Assembly (NCBI RefSeq): GCF_023571765.1
Contig: NZ_JAMJXC010000014.1
Coordinates: 62,001 to 126,000, forward strand
Direction: 5' to 3'
DNA length: 64,000 nt
Source of the DNA: Xanthobacter aminoxidans
GTDB lineage: Bacteria; Pseudomonadota; Alphaproteobacteria; Rhizobiales; Xanthobacteraceae
The notes under the pieces were generated by a model. It did no database searches and was not told the origin of the DNA. It saw nothing but the letters and a program-made list of their open reading frames with translations. Both the position numbers and the translations under genes were made by a program. Of this stretch, positions 8,859-17,628 are shown in pieces; position 1 is the first letter of the stretch, and every line of letters begins with the position of its first letter.

Positions 8859-8878
8859 CGCCCGGCCTGCGCCGGGCG
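8859..8878 (-). terminator. Stem-loop downstream of apaG
   Basis: A perfect 8 bp stem (CGCCCGGC / GCCGGGCG) with a 4 nt loop lies 12 bp past the apaG stop on its transcript. The U-rich stretch is displaced by about 20 nt, so termination strength is uncertain. Confidence 0.4.
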
Positions 8879-8889
8879 GATGGGTGGGG

Positions 8890-9282
8890 TCAGTTGAGGA
8901 CGCGGCGCACGTCCGGCACGTCCAGCGAGAAGGCCGGGATCTCGATGGAGAAGGCCTCCCCCGTGTCGGTGACCATCTCGTAGCGTCCGCGGATGATGCC
9001 GGTGGCTGTGTTGAGCGGCACCCCGCTCGTGTATTCGAACCGGCCGCCGGGCGGCAGGGTCGGTTCCTCGCCGACGACGCCGGCCCCGTGCACCTCCTCG
9101 GTGCGGCCGTTGGCATCGGTGATGATCCAGTGGCGCGCCTTGAGCTGCACCGTCTCCTGGCCCAAATTGGCCACCTCGATCGTATAGGCCCAAAAATGAC
9201 GGCCCTGGTCGGGCTCCGACCGCTCGGCCACATAACGCGGCGTCGCGGTCACCTGAATATTCCGAGTGATGGCGCGGTACAT
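8890..9282 (-). CDS. apaG: ApaG (Co2+/Mg2+ efflux-associated protein)
   Basis: 130 residues covering the whole ApaG/FN3-like fold: FWAYTIEVANLG, RHWIITDANG, VHGAGVVGEEP and the glycine-rich LPPGGRFEYTSG, all strongly conserved. The biochemical role is unsettled; it was linked to cobalt resistance/Mg efflux in enterobacteria. It stands alone between trkH and metZ. Confidence 0.95.
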   Translation of the reverse strand: MYRAITRNIQVTATPRYVAERSEPDQGRHFWAYTIEVANLGQETVQLKARHWIITDANGRTEEVHGAGVVGEEPTLPPGGRFEYTSGVPLNTATGIIRGRYEMVTDTGEAFSIEIPAFSLDVPDVRRVLN

Positions 9283-9406
9283 ACCCGCTCGACCTCCTCA
9301 CACCGCGGGAGAAAATGCCCCCGCGGCGCATAGTGAACCTGCGTTGTCGCCCGCGCGCAACAGGACATGGTGCGGCGCGGCAGTCCGCGCGGCACGACGC
9401 CTGCAA

Positions 9407-10624
9407 TCACAAGGCTTCGGCGGCTCCGGTCAGGTCGGCGATCAGGTCGTCGGCATGCTCGAGGCCCACGGAGAGGCGCAGGAGGCCGTCGGAAATGCCC
9501 ATCTCCGCCCGCGTCTCCGGCGTGAATCGCTGGTGCGTGGTGGTGGCGGGGTGGGTGATGAGGCTCTTCGCATCGCCCAGATTGTTGGAGATGCGGATGA
9601 GCCGCAGGGCGTTGGCGAAGCGGAAGGCGCCGGCCTTGCCATCCTTCACCACGAAGGTGACGAGGGTGCCGCCGCCCTTCATCTGCCGTTTCGCCAGCTC
9701 TGCCTGCGGATGATCGGCGCGGCCGGGATAGATCACCTTTTCCACGCCCGGCAGGGCGGCGAGGGCGTCAGCCACCTTGCCGGCGCTCGCTTGCATGCGC
9801 TCCACGCGCAGGGCCAGCGTCTCCAGCCCCTTCAGCATGATCCACGCATTGAAGGGCGAGATGGAGGGGCCGGTCTGGCGCAGGAAGGTCTGGAGGTGGT
9901 CGGTGACGAACTGCTTGGAGGAGAGGATCACCCCGCCGAGGCAGCGGCCCTGGCCGTCCACATGCTTGGTGGTGGAATAGACCACCACATCCGCTCCCAG
10001 CTCGAACGGATGCTGGAGGAGGGGGGTGGCGAACACGTTGTCCACCACGAGGCGCGCGCCGGCTTTGTGCGCGATCTCGGCCACCGCGGCGATGTCGATG
10101 AGGTCGAGCGTCGGGTTGGTGGGGCTTTCGAGGAACAGGATCTTGGTGTTGGGCTTCACGCCCGCCTTCCAGGCGTCGAGGTCGCCGCCGTCGATGAGCG
10201 TGGTCTCGACGCCGAAGCGGGGGAGGAAGTCCTCCAGGATCCAGCGGCAGGAGCCGAACAAAGCGCGAGCGGCGAGCACATGGTCGCCGGCGGAGAGCTG
10301 GCACAGGAGGGCGGCATTCACCGCCGCCATGCCGGAGGCCGTGGCGCGCGCCGCTTCCGCCCCTTCGAGCAGCGCCATGCGCTCCTCGAACATGGCGGTG
10401 GTGGGGTTGGAATAGCGGGAATAGACGAAGCCGGGGTCCTCGCCCTTGAAGCGCGCCTCGCAGCTTTCGGCGTCGTCATAGACGAAGCCCTGCGTCAGGA
10501 AGAGCGCCTCGGAGGTTTCGCCGAAGGGGGAGCGCGTCGTCCCGCCATGGACTAGCCGTGTTTCCGGGTGGAGTGTAAGGGGATCGCGGGGGACGAACCG
10601 GGGGGGCTTTGGCGCCACGGACAT
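9407..10624 (-). CDS. metZ: O-succinylhomoserine sulfhydrylase MetZ
   Basis: Cys/Met-metabolism PLP enzyme that makes homocysteine from O-succinylhomoserine and sulfide. Conserved features: YSRYSNPT, ESPTNP and the PLP lysine in YSTTKHVDGQG (K220 from the chosen start); the C-terminal HPATTTHQR and GLE-D patterns also fit. The ATG at 10624 is chosen because GGAG sits 6 bp upstream; an in-frame ATG at 10672 lacks a ribosome site. A SAM-II riboswitch lies about 95 nt upstream, which supports the methionine-pathway role and predicts repression by SAM. Confidence 0.93.
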   Translation of the reverse strand: MSVAPKPPRFVPRDPLTLHPETRLVHGGTTRSPFGETSEALFLTQGFVYDDAESCEARFKGEDPGFVYSRYSNPTTAMFEERMALLEGAEAARATASGMAAVNAALLCQLSAGDHVLAARALFGSCRWILEDFLPRFGVETTLIDGGDLDAWKAGVKPNTKILFLESPTNPTLDLIDIAAVAEIAHKAGARLVVDNVFATPLLQHPFELGADVVVYSTTKHVDGQGRCLGGVILSSKQFVTDHLQTFLRQTGPSISPFNAWIMLKGLETLALRVERMQASAGKVADALAALPGVEKVIYPGRADHPQAELAKRQMKGGGTLVTFVVKDGKAGAFRFANALRLIRISNNLGDAKSLITHPATTTHQRFTPETRAEMGISDGLLRLSVGLEHADDLIADLTGAAEAL

Positions 10625-10718
10625 GACGGTCTCCGAGGGGAGGCCGAGGGGACCGGACCGGGCGTTCGCCATATGCGCAGACGGAGCTGCTGCACAGACG
10701 GACCGACCTTGTCGTCTC

Positions 10719-10782
10719 CCCGGCCTTTTAGCATGGTTGTTTAACGTGGCTGCAAGCCGGCCGGCTCAAATTCTCCACGGCC
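10719..10782 (-). promoter_or_regulatory. SAM-II riboswitch (metA motif) ahead of metZ
   Basis: Read on the minus strand the leader contains CCGTGGAGAATTTGAG, a GC-rich stretch, then GGCTTGCAGCCACGTTAAAC and GCTAAAAGGCCGG. The order GTGG...TTGCAGCCACGTTAAA...GCTAAA is the SAM-II consensus, and CGTGG pairs with CCACG to form P1. SAM-II elements are typical of alphaproteobacterial met genes and occlude the ribosome site when SAM binds. Recognised by eye, with no covariance search. Confidence 0.88.
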
Positions 10783-10857
10783 GCACTAAAGAGCGGGGCC
10801 CCCTTGGCGTCAAGGGCTCCGTCCGGTAAATCGAACAAAAAGGACGGGAAAGCGGAT

Positions 10858-11985
10858 ATGACGATGCGTGCCACGGAGCATCTGAAGCCCGGCATCCTGC
10901 CTGCAGAGGCAATCGGGGCGCTGAAGGCGTCCGGCGCCATCGCCTGCCGCAAGGCGCTGGACGACGACCAGATCCAGCCGGCGAGCCTGGACCTGCGCCT
11001 CGGCCGCACCGCATGGCGGGTGCGCGCGAGCTTCCTGCCGGGCGCCGGCGTCTCGGTGAAGGAACGGCTGGGCGACCTCGCCCTGCACGATTTCGATCTC
11101 ACCAAGGGCGCGGTGCTGGAAACCGGCTGCGTCTATCTGGTGGAACTGTTCGAGCGGCTGAAGCTGCCGGCGGATCTGGCCGCCGCCGCCAACCCCAAGA
11201 GCTCCACCGGGCGGCTCGACGTGTTCGTGCGCGTCATCACCGATGGCGCCCGCGCGTTCGACACCATCCCGGCCGGCTATAACGGCCCGCTCTATCTGGA
11301 AATCTCGCCGCGCACCTTCCCCATTCTCGTGCGCACCGGCTCGCGCCTGTCGCAGGTGCGGTTCCGGCGCGGCGTGTCACGGCTGTCCGATCTGGAGCTT
11401 CTGAATCTCCAGACCGCCGAATGCCTCGTGGATGCGACGAGCCCGGACGTGGCGGCGGGCGGCATCGCGCTGGGCGTGGACCTCGCCGGCGATGCGCTGG
11501 GCGGGCTCATGGGCTTCCGCGCCAAGAAGCATACGGGCGTGATCGACGTGGACCAGGCCGGCGTGCTGGACGTGGCGGACTTCTGGGAACCCATCCATGT
11601 GCGGCCGGATCGCCCCGCCAGCCTCGTGCTCGACCCGGATGCCTTCTACATCCTCGCCTCCCGCGAGGCGGTGCATGTGCCGCCGGACTATGCGGCGGAG
11701 ATGGTGCCGTTCGATCCGCTGGTGGGCGAGTTCCGGGTGCATTATGCCGGCTTCTTCGACCCCGGCTTCGGCAATCCGGCGGCCGGCGGGCGCGGTGCGC
11801 GGGCGGTGCTGGAGGTGCGCTCCCGCGAGGTGCCGTTCATCCTGGAGCACGGGCAGACCGTGGGCCGCCTCGTCTACGAACGCATGGCCGCGCGCCCCCA
11901 CACGCTCTATGGCGCCGACATGCGCTCCCACTATCAGGGCCAGGGGCTGAAGCTCTCCAAGCACTTCAAGCCGGTCGCGCTCTAG
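10858..11985 (+). CDS. dcd: 2'-deoxycytidine 5'-triphosphate deaminase (long alphaproteobacterial Dcd)
   Basis: 375-residue enzyme converting dCTP to dUTP. It is about twice the length of E. coli Dcd and consists of two dUTPase/Dcd-like domains. The first has IQPASLDLRLG and NPKSSTGRLDVFVRVITDG; the second has VPPDYAAEM, AGFFDPGFG and the C-terminal VLEVRSREVPFILEHGQ motif. This tandem form is usual in Rhizobiales. ATG 10858 follows AGGACGGG; an upstream in-frame start at 10804 encodes unconserved residues. Divergent from metZ, with promoters in the shared 233 bp. Confidence 0.9.
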   Translation: MTMRATEHLKPGILPAEAIGALKASGAIACRKALDDDQIQPASLDLRLGRTAWRVRASFLPGAGVSVKERLGDLALHDFDLTKGAVLETGCVYLVELFERLKLPADLAAAANPKSSTGRLDVFVRVITDGARAFDTIPAGYNGPLYLEISPRTFPILVRTGSRLSQVRFRRGVSRLSDLELLNLQTAECLVDATSPDVAAGGIALGVDLAGDALGGLMGFRAKKHTGVIDVDQAGVLDVADFWEPIHVRPDRPASLVLDPDAFYILASREAVHVPPDYAAEMVPFDPLVGEFRVHYAGFFDPGFGNPAAGGRGARAVLEVRSREVPFILEHGQTVGRLVYERMAARPHTLYGADMRSHYQGQGLKLSKHFKPVAL

Positions 11986-12116
11986 AGCGCGATCCGAGCG
12001 GATCAAAATCAACCCGCTCCGTGAGTCGCCCTCTGAACCCAGAGTGGAGAACGCGCCGGCTCGTCCTTGGAGCGCTCCGTTGCGCGTGTCGACGGGGATG
12101 CAGCTGATTTGAACGT

Positions 12117-12147
12117 TGGCCGTCGTTAAAGGTGGCCGTCGTTAAAG
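12117..12147. repeat. 15 bp direct repeat downstream of dcd
   Basis: TGGCCGTCGTTAAAG occurs twice, separated by one base. The 200 bp gap between dcd and the next gene also begins with a CTCTAGAGCGCGATCCG sequence of the sort often dispersed in Rhizobiales intergenic regions. No gene is seen here. Confidence 0.5.
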
Positions 12148-12188
12148 AAAGCCGCAGCGGGCGCCAGACACGGCTTGCGTATGACGGG

Positions 12189-12575
12189 TCAGCGCGAAAT
12201 GGTCGCCTTCCACTTACCCGCAGCTTTCGACCAGGCGCAATTGTAATCGCCGGCGATTATATTGCCCTTTACGGTTCCGGTATATTCGCAGCCGGCCTTG
12301 CCGACGCCGGGCCCGGACGTGTCATCCCGCGTGATCGAAACGACATTTCCACTCACGGTCATCTGAAGACTGGCGCGGACAACGCGATTGTCTTTGGTCC
12401 AGACGGCCTGAAATGTGTTGGACCGGCCGACGCGCGTCCACACGCCCTGCCATCCGGCTTCCTGCTCGTTCCAGATTGTGCCCAGATCGACGGGCGTCTG
12501 GGCGTTGGCCAGATGCATTCCCGCAGTCGTAAGCGCCATCACGGCGACCAAATTGCAAACGCCAGCCCGCGTCAT
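12189..12575 (-). CDS. Small secreted protein of unknown function
   Basis: 128 residues with an N-terminal signal peptide ending near ANA-QT (residue 25). The mature part is a small beta-rich domain with WQGVWTRVGRSNTF, two Cys (GCEYTG and YNCAW) that could form a disulfide, and repeated short strands like those in bacterial lipocalin-like or DUF2147-like proteins. Family not recognised with confidence. The surrounding 200 bp on the dcd side is non-coding. GC is a little lower than in the neighbours. Confidence 0.6.
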   Translation of the reverse strand: MTRAGVCNLVAVMALTTAGMHLANAQTPVDLGTIWNEQEAGWQGVWTRVGRSNTFQAVWTKDNRVVRASLQMTVSGNVVSITRDDTSGPGVGKAGCEYTGTVKGNIIAGDYNCAWSKAAGKWKATISR

Positions 12576-12673
12576 CGTTTCCCCCCATGGGTGATGGTCG
12601 TGGCCCCCAATTTTGCCCGGCCGTCACCCCGATTTCGACTGTACAGCCACGTGGACTGCGAGCAAGGCGGGAT

Positions 12674-14905
12674 CTAAGGCGCTGGCGTGGCCGGGGCGGC
12701 GCCCGCAGCGATCATGTCTTCCTTGCGCCATGGCTTGTCGCGCAGGCCCGCATTGAGTTCACGCAGCGGGCGCAGCAGCGCTTCCGAATAGGCGAGATAG
12801 TCCGCTACCAGCGGCAAAGTTTCCCTGAGCTTGGCGTCGTCGGCGAGGCCGAGCACGGTGGAAACGGCGGCGGCCACGGCGGGATTGGCGGCATCGGCGC
12901 TGCCGGCGCCGGCCTCCCCCAGCACCACCTCGAAGGCGGTGAGGGTGCGCGAGCGGGCGGCCTCCACCACGGTCACGAGTTGCTCCGAGGGGTTCGCGGC
13001 GGCGAGCCGGTGGGCCACGTCCTCCATGAGGGCGAGATAGGTGATGAGCACGTCGAGGGTGGAGACGATGTTGGCCACATCTCCCGCCGAATGGCCGAAC
13101 ACCTGCTCGGCGCCGAGATTGGGCAGGCGCAGGCCGAGGGAGCGGACGTCCCGCACCAGCGCCGCGACACTGGTCGTCTCGCCGGGATGCGGCCACCACG
13201 ATGCAAAGGCCGCCCGGCAGCGCCGGAGCAGCGCGCGCACCTCGGGCCGCACCTGATCGGTGAGGTAGACCGGCAGCACGATGAACGACACCGCCAGCGC
13301 CACCGCCGCGCCGATGGCCGTCTCATAGACGCGGGCGACCATGCCCTCCGGCCCGAGCCCGGAGATGATGTGAAGACCCAGCACCACCGAGAGGCCGACC
13401 GCGGCGGAGGCGATGTCGTAACGGTCCTTCTGGGTCACCACGGCGATCATCTGCGCCAGCATGCAGAAGCCGGCCATGACCCAGATCTGCCCTTCCAGCG
13501 CGAGGAACAGGCCGAAGCCCAGCGCCACGCCGATGAGCGTGCCCACCGTGCGGTAGCGCACCCGCATGTAGGTCTCGCCCACGCTGTTGCCGATGACGAA
13601 CATGACCGTCATCGTCGCCCAATAGGCATGGTCGAGATGGACGATGAGGTCGAAGGCCGTGGTGATGGCGGTTGCCATGGCCCCCTGGCAGGCGACCCGG
13701 TAGGGCGCGGAGAGGATCTGGCGGCCGTCCGGCGCCTTCACGAAGAGGGGGATCGCCCTGGGCGGCGGAGGCAGGGCGTCCTGCTCGTCATCGGGATGGG
13801 GCGGCGGGAAGGGCGCCATCTCGGCCGCCGCGATGCCGGTGACCACCATGGAGAGGCGATCGAAGGCCGTGAGCGCCCGCAGAAGCGCGAAGCGCGCCTC
13901 GCCGGGCAGGTCCGGCGAGAAGGCAACGAGACGCAATTGCGCCACCGCGCGCTCGAACCGTTCTTCCGCATGGACATCGGAGACATCCACCGCCTCCAGC
14001 CGGCGGGCGATGTGGTCGGCTGCGGCGGCGAAGGGCTGGCGCCAGTCCACGGTGTCGGGCGTCTTCTGCGGCACGCAGCCGGCGAGAAGCTGCACCGCCA
14101 CGCGCAGGCGATAGAAGCGCACGCGCAGCTGCTCGAAATCGGGCTGGGCGGCGGGATCTTCCGCGATGGCATTGGCGAGGGCGTTCCAGACGCGCCCGCG
14201 CAGGTGCTCCAGCACCTCGGACGCATCCGGCGGGAAGGGATGATTGTCGCGCACCGCCGCCGACAGCTCGCGCAGGTAGGTGGCGACGGCGCTCTGCATG
14301 TCGAGGGTGGTGTCCACGAAGGCATTCACCGCCGACGGCCGCCACGGCGAGAGCCGCACCGCCGCCGCCACCAGCGCCCCCTGGCAGAAGGCGAGGAGCA
14401 GCATGGCCGCCTCCATCCGCGTTGGGCGGATGATGGTGCCCACCGTCGCCACCACGATCAGCGCGAGGCCGAGGCGCTGGCCGTCCATGCCGGAGCGCCT
14501 GAGCGCCAGCGCGATGAAGGACAGCGGGATCAGCAGCAGCTTCTGCACCATGTCGTTGGCCGCGCCGTTGCCGGGGCCGATGGCGGTGAGAAGCACGAGG
14601 AAAGCGACGGAGACGCCGAACAGGCGCAGCATGGTGCGCCCCTCGGCGGCGGCGCTGGCGCCGGGATTGAACGAGATCATCACCAGCGCGGCGCAGCCGG
14701 CCATCATCGGAAAGGTGGTGTCCATTCCCAAGCGGAACCCCACCGAGGTGGCGTAGCCGGTGGCGATGACGATGACGAATGAGATGCCCAGCGCGAGCGC
14801 GCGCGTGGTGTCGATGCCACCGGGATCGTGGTCGGCCAGCCAGTGCTTCACGCGGCGGGCGAACGGCTCGCGCGGACGGTGGCGGGGCGGGGCAAGGGGT
14901 TCCAT
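12674..14905 (-). CDS. FUSC family / aromatic-acid-exporter-like membrane protein
   Basis: 743 residues with two blocks of hydrophobic helices (about residues 30-190 and 410-560) separated by soluble domains, the layout of the FUSC/AaeB/YccS family. It carries the conserved YWATMTVMFVIGNSVGETYMR and RVRYRTVGTLIGVALG segments. Likely an efflux component for aromatic acids or drugs. No membrane fusion protein (AaeA-like) lies next to it. ATG 14905 is preferred to the 15067 start, which adds a proline-rich unconserved leader overlapping the promoter of the divergent GST gene. Confidence 0.82.
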   Translation of the reverse strand: MEPLAPPRHRPREPFARRVKHWLADHDPGGIDTTRALALGISFVIVIATGYATSVGFRLGMDTTFPMMAGCAALVMISFNPGASAAAEGRTMLRLFGVSVAFLVLLTAIGPGNGAANDMVQKLLLIPLSFIALALRRSGMDGQRLGLALIVVATVGTIIRPTRMEAAMLLLAFCQGALVAAAVRLSPWRPSAVNAFVDTTLDMQSAVATYLRELSAAVRDNHPFPPDASEVLEHLRGRVWNALANAIAEDPAAQPDFEQLRVRFYRLRVAVQLLAGCVPQKTPDTVDWRQPFAAAADHIARRLEAVDVSDVHAEERFERAVAQLRLVAFSPDLPGEARFALLRALTAFDRLSMVVTGIAAAEMAPFPPPHPDDEQDALPPPPRAIPLFVKAPDGRQILSAPYRVACQGAMATAITTAFDLIVHLDHAYWATMTVMFVIGNSVGETYMRVRYRTVGTLIGVALGFGLFLALEGQIWVMAGFCMLAQMIAVVTQKDRYDIASAAVGLSVVLGLHIISGLGPEGMVARVYETAIGAAVALAVSFIVLPVYLTDQVRPEVRALLRRCRAAFASWWPHPGETTSVAALVRDVRSLGLRLPNLGAEQVFGHSAGDVANIVSTLDVLITYLALMEDVAHRLAAANPSEQLVTVVEAARSRTLTAFEVVLGEAGAGSADAANPAVAAAVSTVLGLADDAKLRETLPLVADYLAYSEALLRPLRELNAGLRDKPWRKEDMIAAGAAPATPAP

Positions 14906-15053
14906 CGTGCGGGCTCGGCTGTTCCTGTCGGGCGGGACGGTGGATGACGAAAGAATTTGGCCTAAGCGCGGTCGCCTTTTCGCAGGCGGGCCTGACGGGG
15001 GCGGGTCTGATGGGGATAGTGTGCTCTGGTGGTCAACACGGAGACCGGTCGGC

Positions 15054-15698
15054 GTGTCACCTTTCAAACTCTACTGCTTCGCCCAGTCGGGCAATGCCTA
15101 TCGTGCCGCCCTCATGCTGGAGCTGTGCGGGCTCGCCTGGGAGGCCCGGTTCGTCGACTATTTCAACGGCGAGACCCGCACCGAGGCCTACAAGCGCGAT
15201 GTGAACGAGATGGGCGAGGTGCCGGTGCTGGTGGATGGCGCGCTGAAGCTGTCCCAGTCGGGCGTGATCCTCGACTATCTCGCGAAGAAGACCGGCCGCT
15301 TCCTGCCCGACGACGAGGAAGGCCGGCGCGAGGTGCTACGCTGGATTCTCTTCGACAATCACAAGTTCACATCCTACTTCGCCACCCTGCGCTTCATGGT
15401 CGATCTGCGGGGCGAGGGCGAGAACGAGCTGACCACCTTCCTCAGGACACGCGCGAAGGCGGCCTATGCCGTCGCGGACAAGCACCTGCAGGCTTCGGAC
15501 TTCCTCGTGGGCGACCGGCCCACCATCGCCGACATCTCGCTCGCCGGATACATCTACTATCCCGAGCGGGCGGGTGTGGTGGTGGAGGATTATCCCGCTC
15601 TGGCCCGCTGGGCCGGCCGCATCGCCGCTTTACCCAGGTGGAAGGCGCCCTACGAGCTCATGCCCGGCCATCCTCTGGTCATCGCCGAGACGCTCTGA
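15054..15698 (+). CDS. Glutathione S-transferase family protein
   Basis: 214 residues: an N-terminal thioredoxin-fold GST domain (KLYCFAQSGNAYRAAL, GEVPVLVDG, LSQSGVILDYLA) and an all-helical C-terminal domain with the N-capping box motif FLVGDRPTIADISLAGY. The GTG start at 15054 follows GGAG. Ser in the SGN motif is the likely catalytic residue. Substrate unknown. Divergent from the FUSC exporter, so a shared detoxification role is possible but not shown. Confidence 0.85.
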   Translation: MSPFKLYCFAQSGNAYRAALMLELCGLAWEARFVDYFNGETRTEAYKRDVNEMGEVPVLVDGALKLSQSGVILDYLAKKTGRFLPDDEEGRREVLRWILFDNHKFTSYFATLRFMVDLRGEGENELTTFLRTRAKAAYAVADKHLQASDFLVGDRPTIADISLAGYIYYPERAGVVVEDYPALARWAGRIAALPRWKAPYELMPGHPLVIAETL

Positions 15699-15790
15699 GC
15701 TTCAACTTTCCGCCGATCTGCTCTAAGCGGATGCGGCAGTGCACAAGCGCCGAACCGCGGCGCGGCAGGTGAAGGCGCCGGGAACGGCGG

Positions 15791-16996
15791 GTGAACGGGA
15801 ACACGTTCATGGCGGGTGAGACGACGGCGCGGGTCACGGAGCTTTATGCGGCGAAACTTGCCGCTGGGGAAATCTCGGAAGATCCGGCCCAGGCCGAAGT
15901 GGTGAACGAGTTCGCCCGGCTGGAGCTGGAATTGCGGCAGCGGGCGCTGGCGCAGAAATCCTCGGCGCTCGGCTGGCTGTTCCAGCGCCGCGCCCCGGTC
16001 CAGCCCAAGGGCATGTATGTCTACGGCAAGGTCGGCCGCGGCAAGACCATGCTCATGGACCTGTTCCTCGATGCGCTGCCGGCCAAGGGCAAGCGCCGGG
16101 CGCATTTCCACGAATTCATGGGCGACGTGCACGAGCGCATCTTCCGCGAGCGGCAGGCGCAGAAGCAGGGCGAGCGCAAAAGCGCCGATCCCATCGCCCC
16201 GGTGGCGCAGGCGCTGGCCGACGAGGCCAAGGTGCTGTGCTTCGATGAATTCCACGTCACCGATATCGCCGACGCCATGATTCTCGGCCGGCTGTTCGAG
16301 AAGCTGTTCGCCGACGGGGTGGTGGTGGTGGCCACCTCCAACGTCGCGCCGAAGGACCTCTATGCCGGGGGACTCAACCGCGCGTTGTTCCTGCCCTTCA
16401 TCGGCGAGATCGAGCAGCGCATGCGTGTCATGTCCCTCGATTCCCGTACCGACTACCGCATGGAGAAGCTGGAGGGCGTGAGCACCTGGCACACGCCGCT
16501 CGGCCCGGCCGCCGACGCGGCGGTGGCGGCGGCCTGGCGGCGTCTCGCCGGCCCCACCGGCGGCAAGCCGGGGGAGATGCTGCTGAAGGGGCGCAAGCTC
16601 GCCATCCCCGCCATGGGGCAGGGCGCGGCGCGCTTTTCCTTCGCCGACCTGTGCGAGGCGGCGCTGGGGCCGAACCCGGACTATCTCAGCCTCGCCCGCC
16701 AGTTTCACACCATCGTGCTGGAGCACATCCCCATTCTCGGGCCGGACCAGCGCAACGAGGCGAAGCGCTTCATCTCGCTCATCGACACGCTCTACGACGC
16801 CAACGTGAAGCTCATCGCCTCGGCGGCCGCCGAGCCGGAGCAGCTCTATCTCGGCACCGAGGGGGCAGAGGCGTTCGAGTTCGCCCGCACCATCTCGCGC
16901 CTGCACGAGATGCGCTCGGACGAATATCTGGCCAAGCCCCACGGCCGCACGGATTCGGTGGCGTCTGGCAACACCACGGGTCTGGTCGAGACCTGA
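15791..16996 (+). CDS. zapE: Cell division protein ZapE (AFG1-like AAA ATPase)
   Basis: 401-residue AFG1/ZapE ATPase: Walker A GKVGRGKT (79-86), Walker B VLCFDEFHVTD, and ATSNVAPKDLYAGGLNR as sensor region. In E. coli ZapE associates with FtsZ at late constriction; the mitochondrial homologue handles misfolded complexes. Start is either GTG 15791 or ATG 15809. In many Rhizobiales zapE precedes mdh-sucCD, but here it is followed by convergent unknown genes. Confidence 0.92.
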   Translation: MNGNTFMAGETTARVTELYAAKLAAGEISEDPAQAEVVNEFARLELELRQRALAQKSSALGWLFQRRAPVQPKGMYVYGKVGRGKTMLMDLFLDALPAKGKRRAHFHEFMGDVHERIFRERQAQKQGERKSADPIAPVAQALADEAKVLCFDEFHVTDIADAMILGRLFEKLFADGVVVVATSNVAPKDLYAGGLNRALFLPFIGEIEQRMRVMSLDSRTDYRMEKLEGVSTWHTPLGPAADAAVAAAWRRLAGPTGGKPGEMLLKGRKLAIPAMGQGAARFSFADLCEAALGPNPDYLSLARQFHTIVLEHIPILGPDQRNEAKRFISLIDTLYDANVKLIASAAAEPEQLYLGTEGAEAFEFARTISRLHEMRSDEYLAKPHGRTDSVASGNTTGLVET

Positions 16997-16999
16997 GGC

Positions 17000-17551
17000 T
17001 TATCGTTCGGTGAAGAAGGTCATCACCACCTTGTCCTTCTCGCCCACGAGGCAGAGGAAGCGGTGGGCCTTGTCGGAGCGGTCGCGCTTGATATAGGCCT
17101 CGCCCATCAGCACGGCGGTGATCTTCTCCTGCCCCACGGTCGCGTCGGCCTTGGCGATGGTGAGGCCGTCCATGTCGATGAAGATGTCGTCGACGGAGGG
17201 CGAGCGGGCCTTGAGCCGCGCCATCGCATGGGCCTTGCAGGCGGCGGCGCGCTCGGCATCCTCGGGCGCCTCGGCTTCGGCGTCCTTGAGCGCCTCCTCG
17301 GTGACGGTCTGTTCCGCCCGCGCCTTCAGCGCATCCCCCGGTTTTGGCGCGGCCAGCGGCGGCGCGATCTGGGGCGAGACGACCGGCGATGTCGCCGGTG
17401 CGGGCGCGGCCGTGGCGGGCGCGGGGCGCGAGGGGAGGGGATCGGCCGGGGCGGCCTGCTGCGCCAGCGCGGGGTCGCTCAGCAGCGCACCCGCGAGGAA
17501 GGCTCCCGCAAGGACGGGACGAAAGAGGCGGATCGGGCGGGCAGACGGCAT
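17000..17551 (-). CDS. Secreted protein of unknown function
   Basis: 183 residues with a signal peptide (cleavage near ALA-QQ, residue 30), a Pro/Ala-rich linker of about 45 residues, a charged helical stretch (ALKDAEAEAPEDAERAAACKAH) and a compact C-terminal domain ending FLCLVGEKDKVVMTFFTER. Two Cys lie in the mature part. The start has a very strong ribosome site (GGAGGA). A longer open frame to 18223 is a shadow of the next gene. No family recognised. Confidence 0.72.
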   Translation of the reverse strand: MPSARPIRLFRPVLAGAFLAGALLSDPALAQQAAPADPLPSRPAPATAAPAPATSPVVSPQIAPPLAAPKPGDALKARAEQTVTEEALKDAEAEAPEDAERAAACKAHAMARLKARSPSVDDIFIDMDGLTIAKADATVGQEKITAVLMGEAYIKRDRSDKAHRFLCLVGEKDKVVMTFFTER

Positions 17552-17628
17552 TGTGTCCTCCGGATGGTTTCGGAGGACAACGCAGGCGCGGCCATATGGT
17601 GCCGCCGCGCCTCTGCTTTCGGTGAACC

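Noticed and set aside
9010-9050. tRNA T-loop-like TTCGAACC sequence
   Set aside because: It lies inside the conserved apaG coding sequence and no cloverleaf can be built around it.
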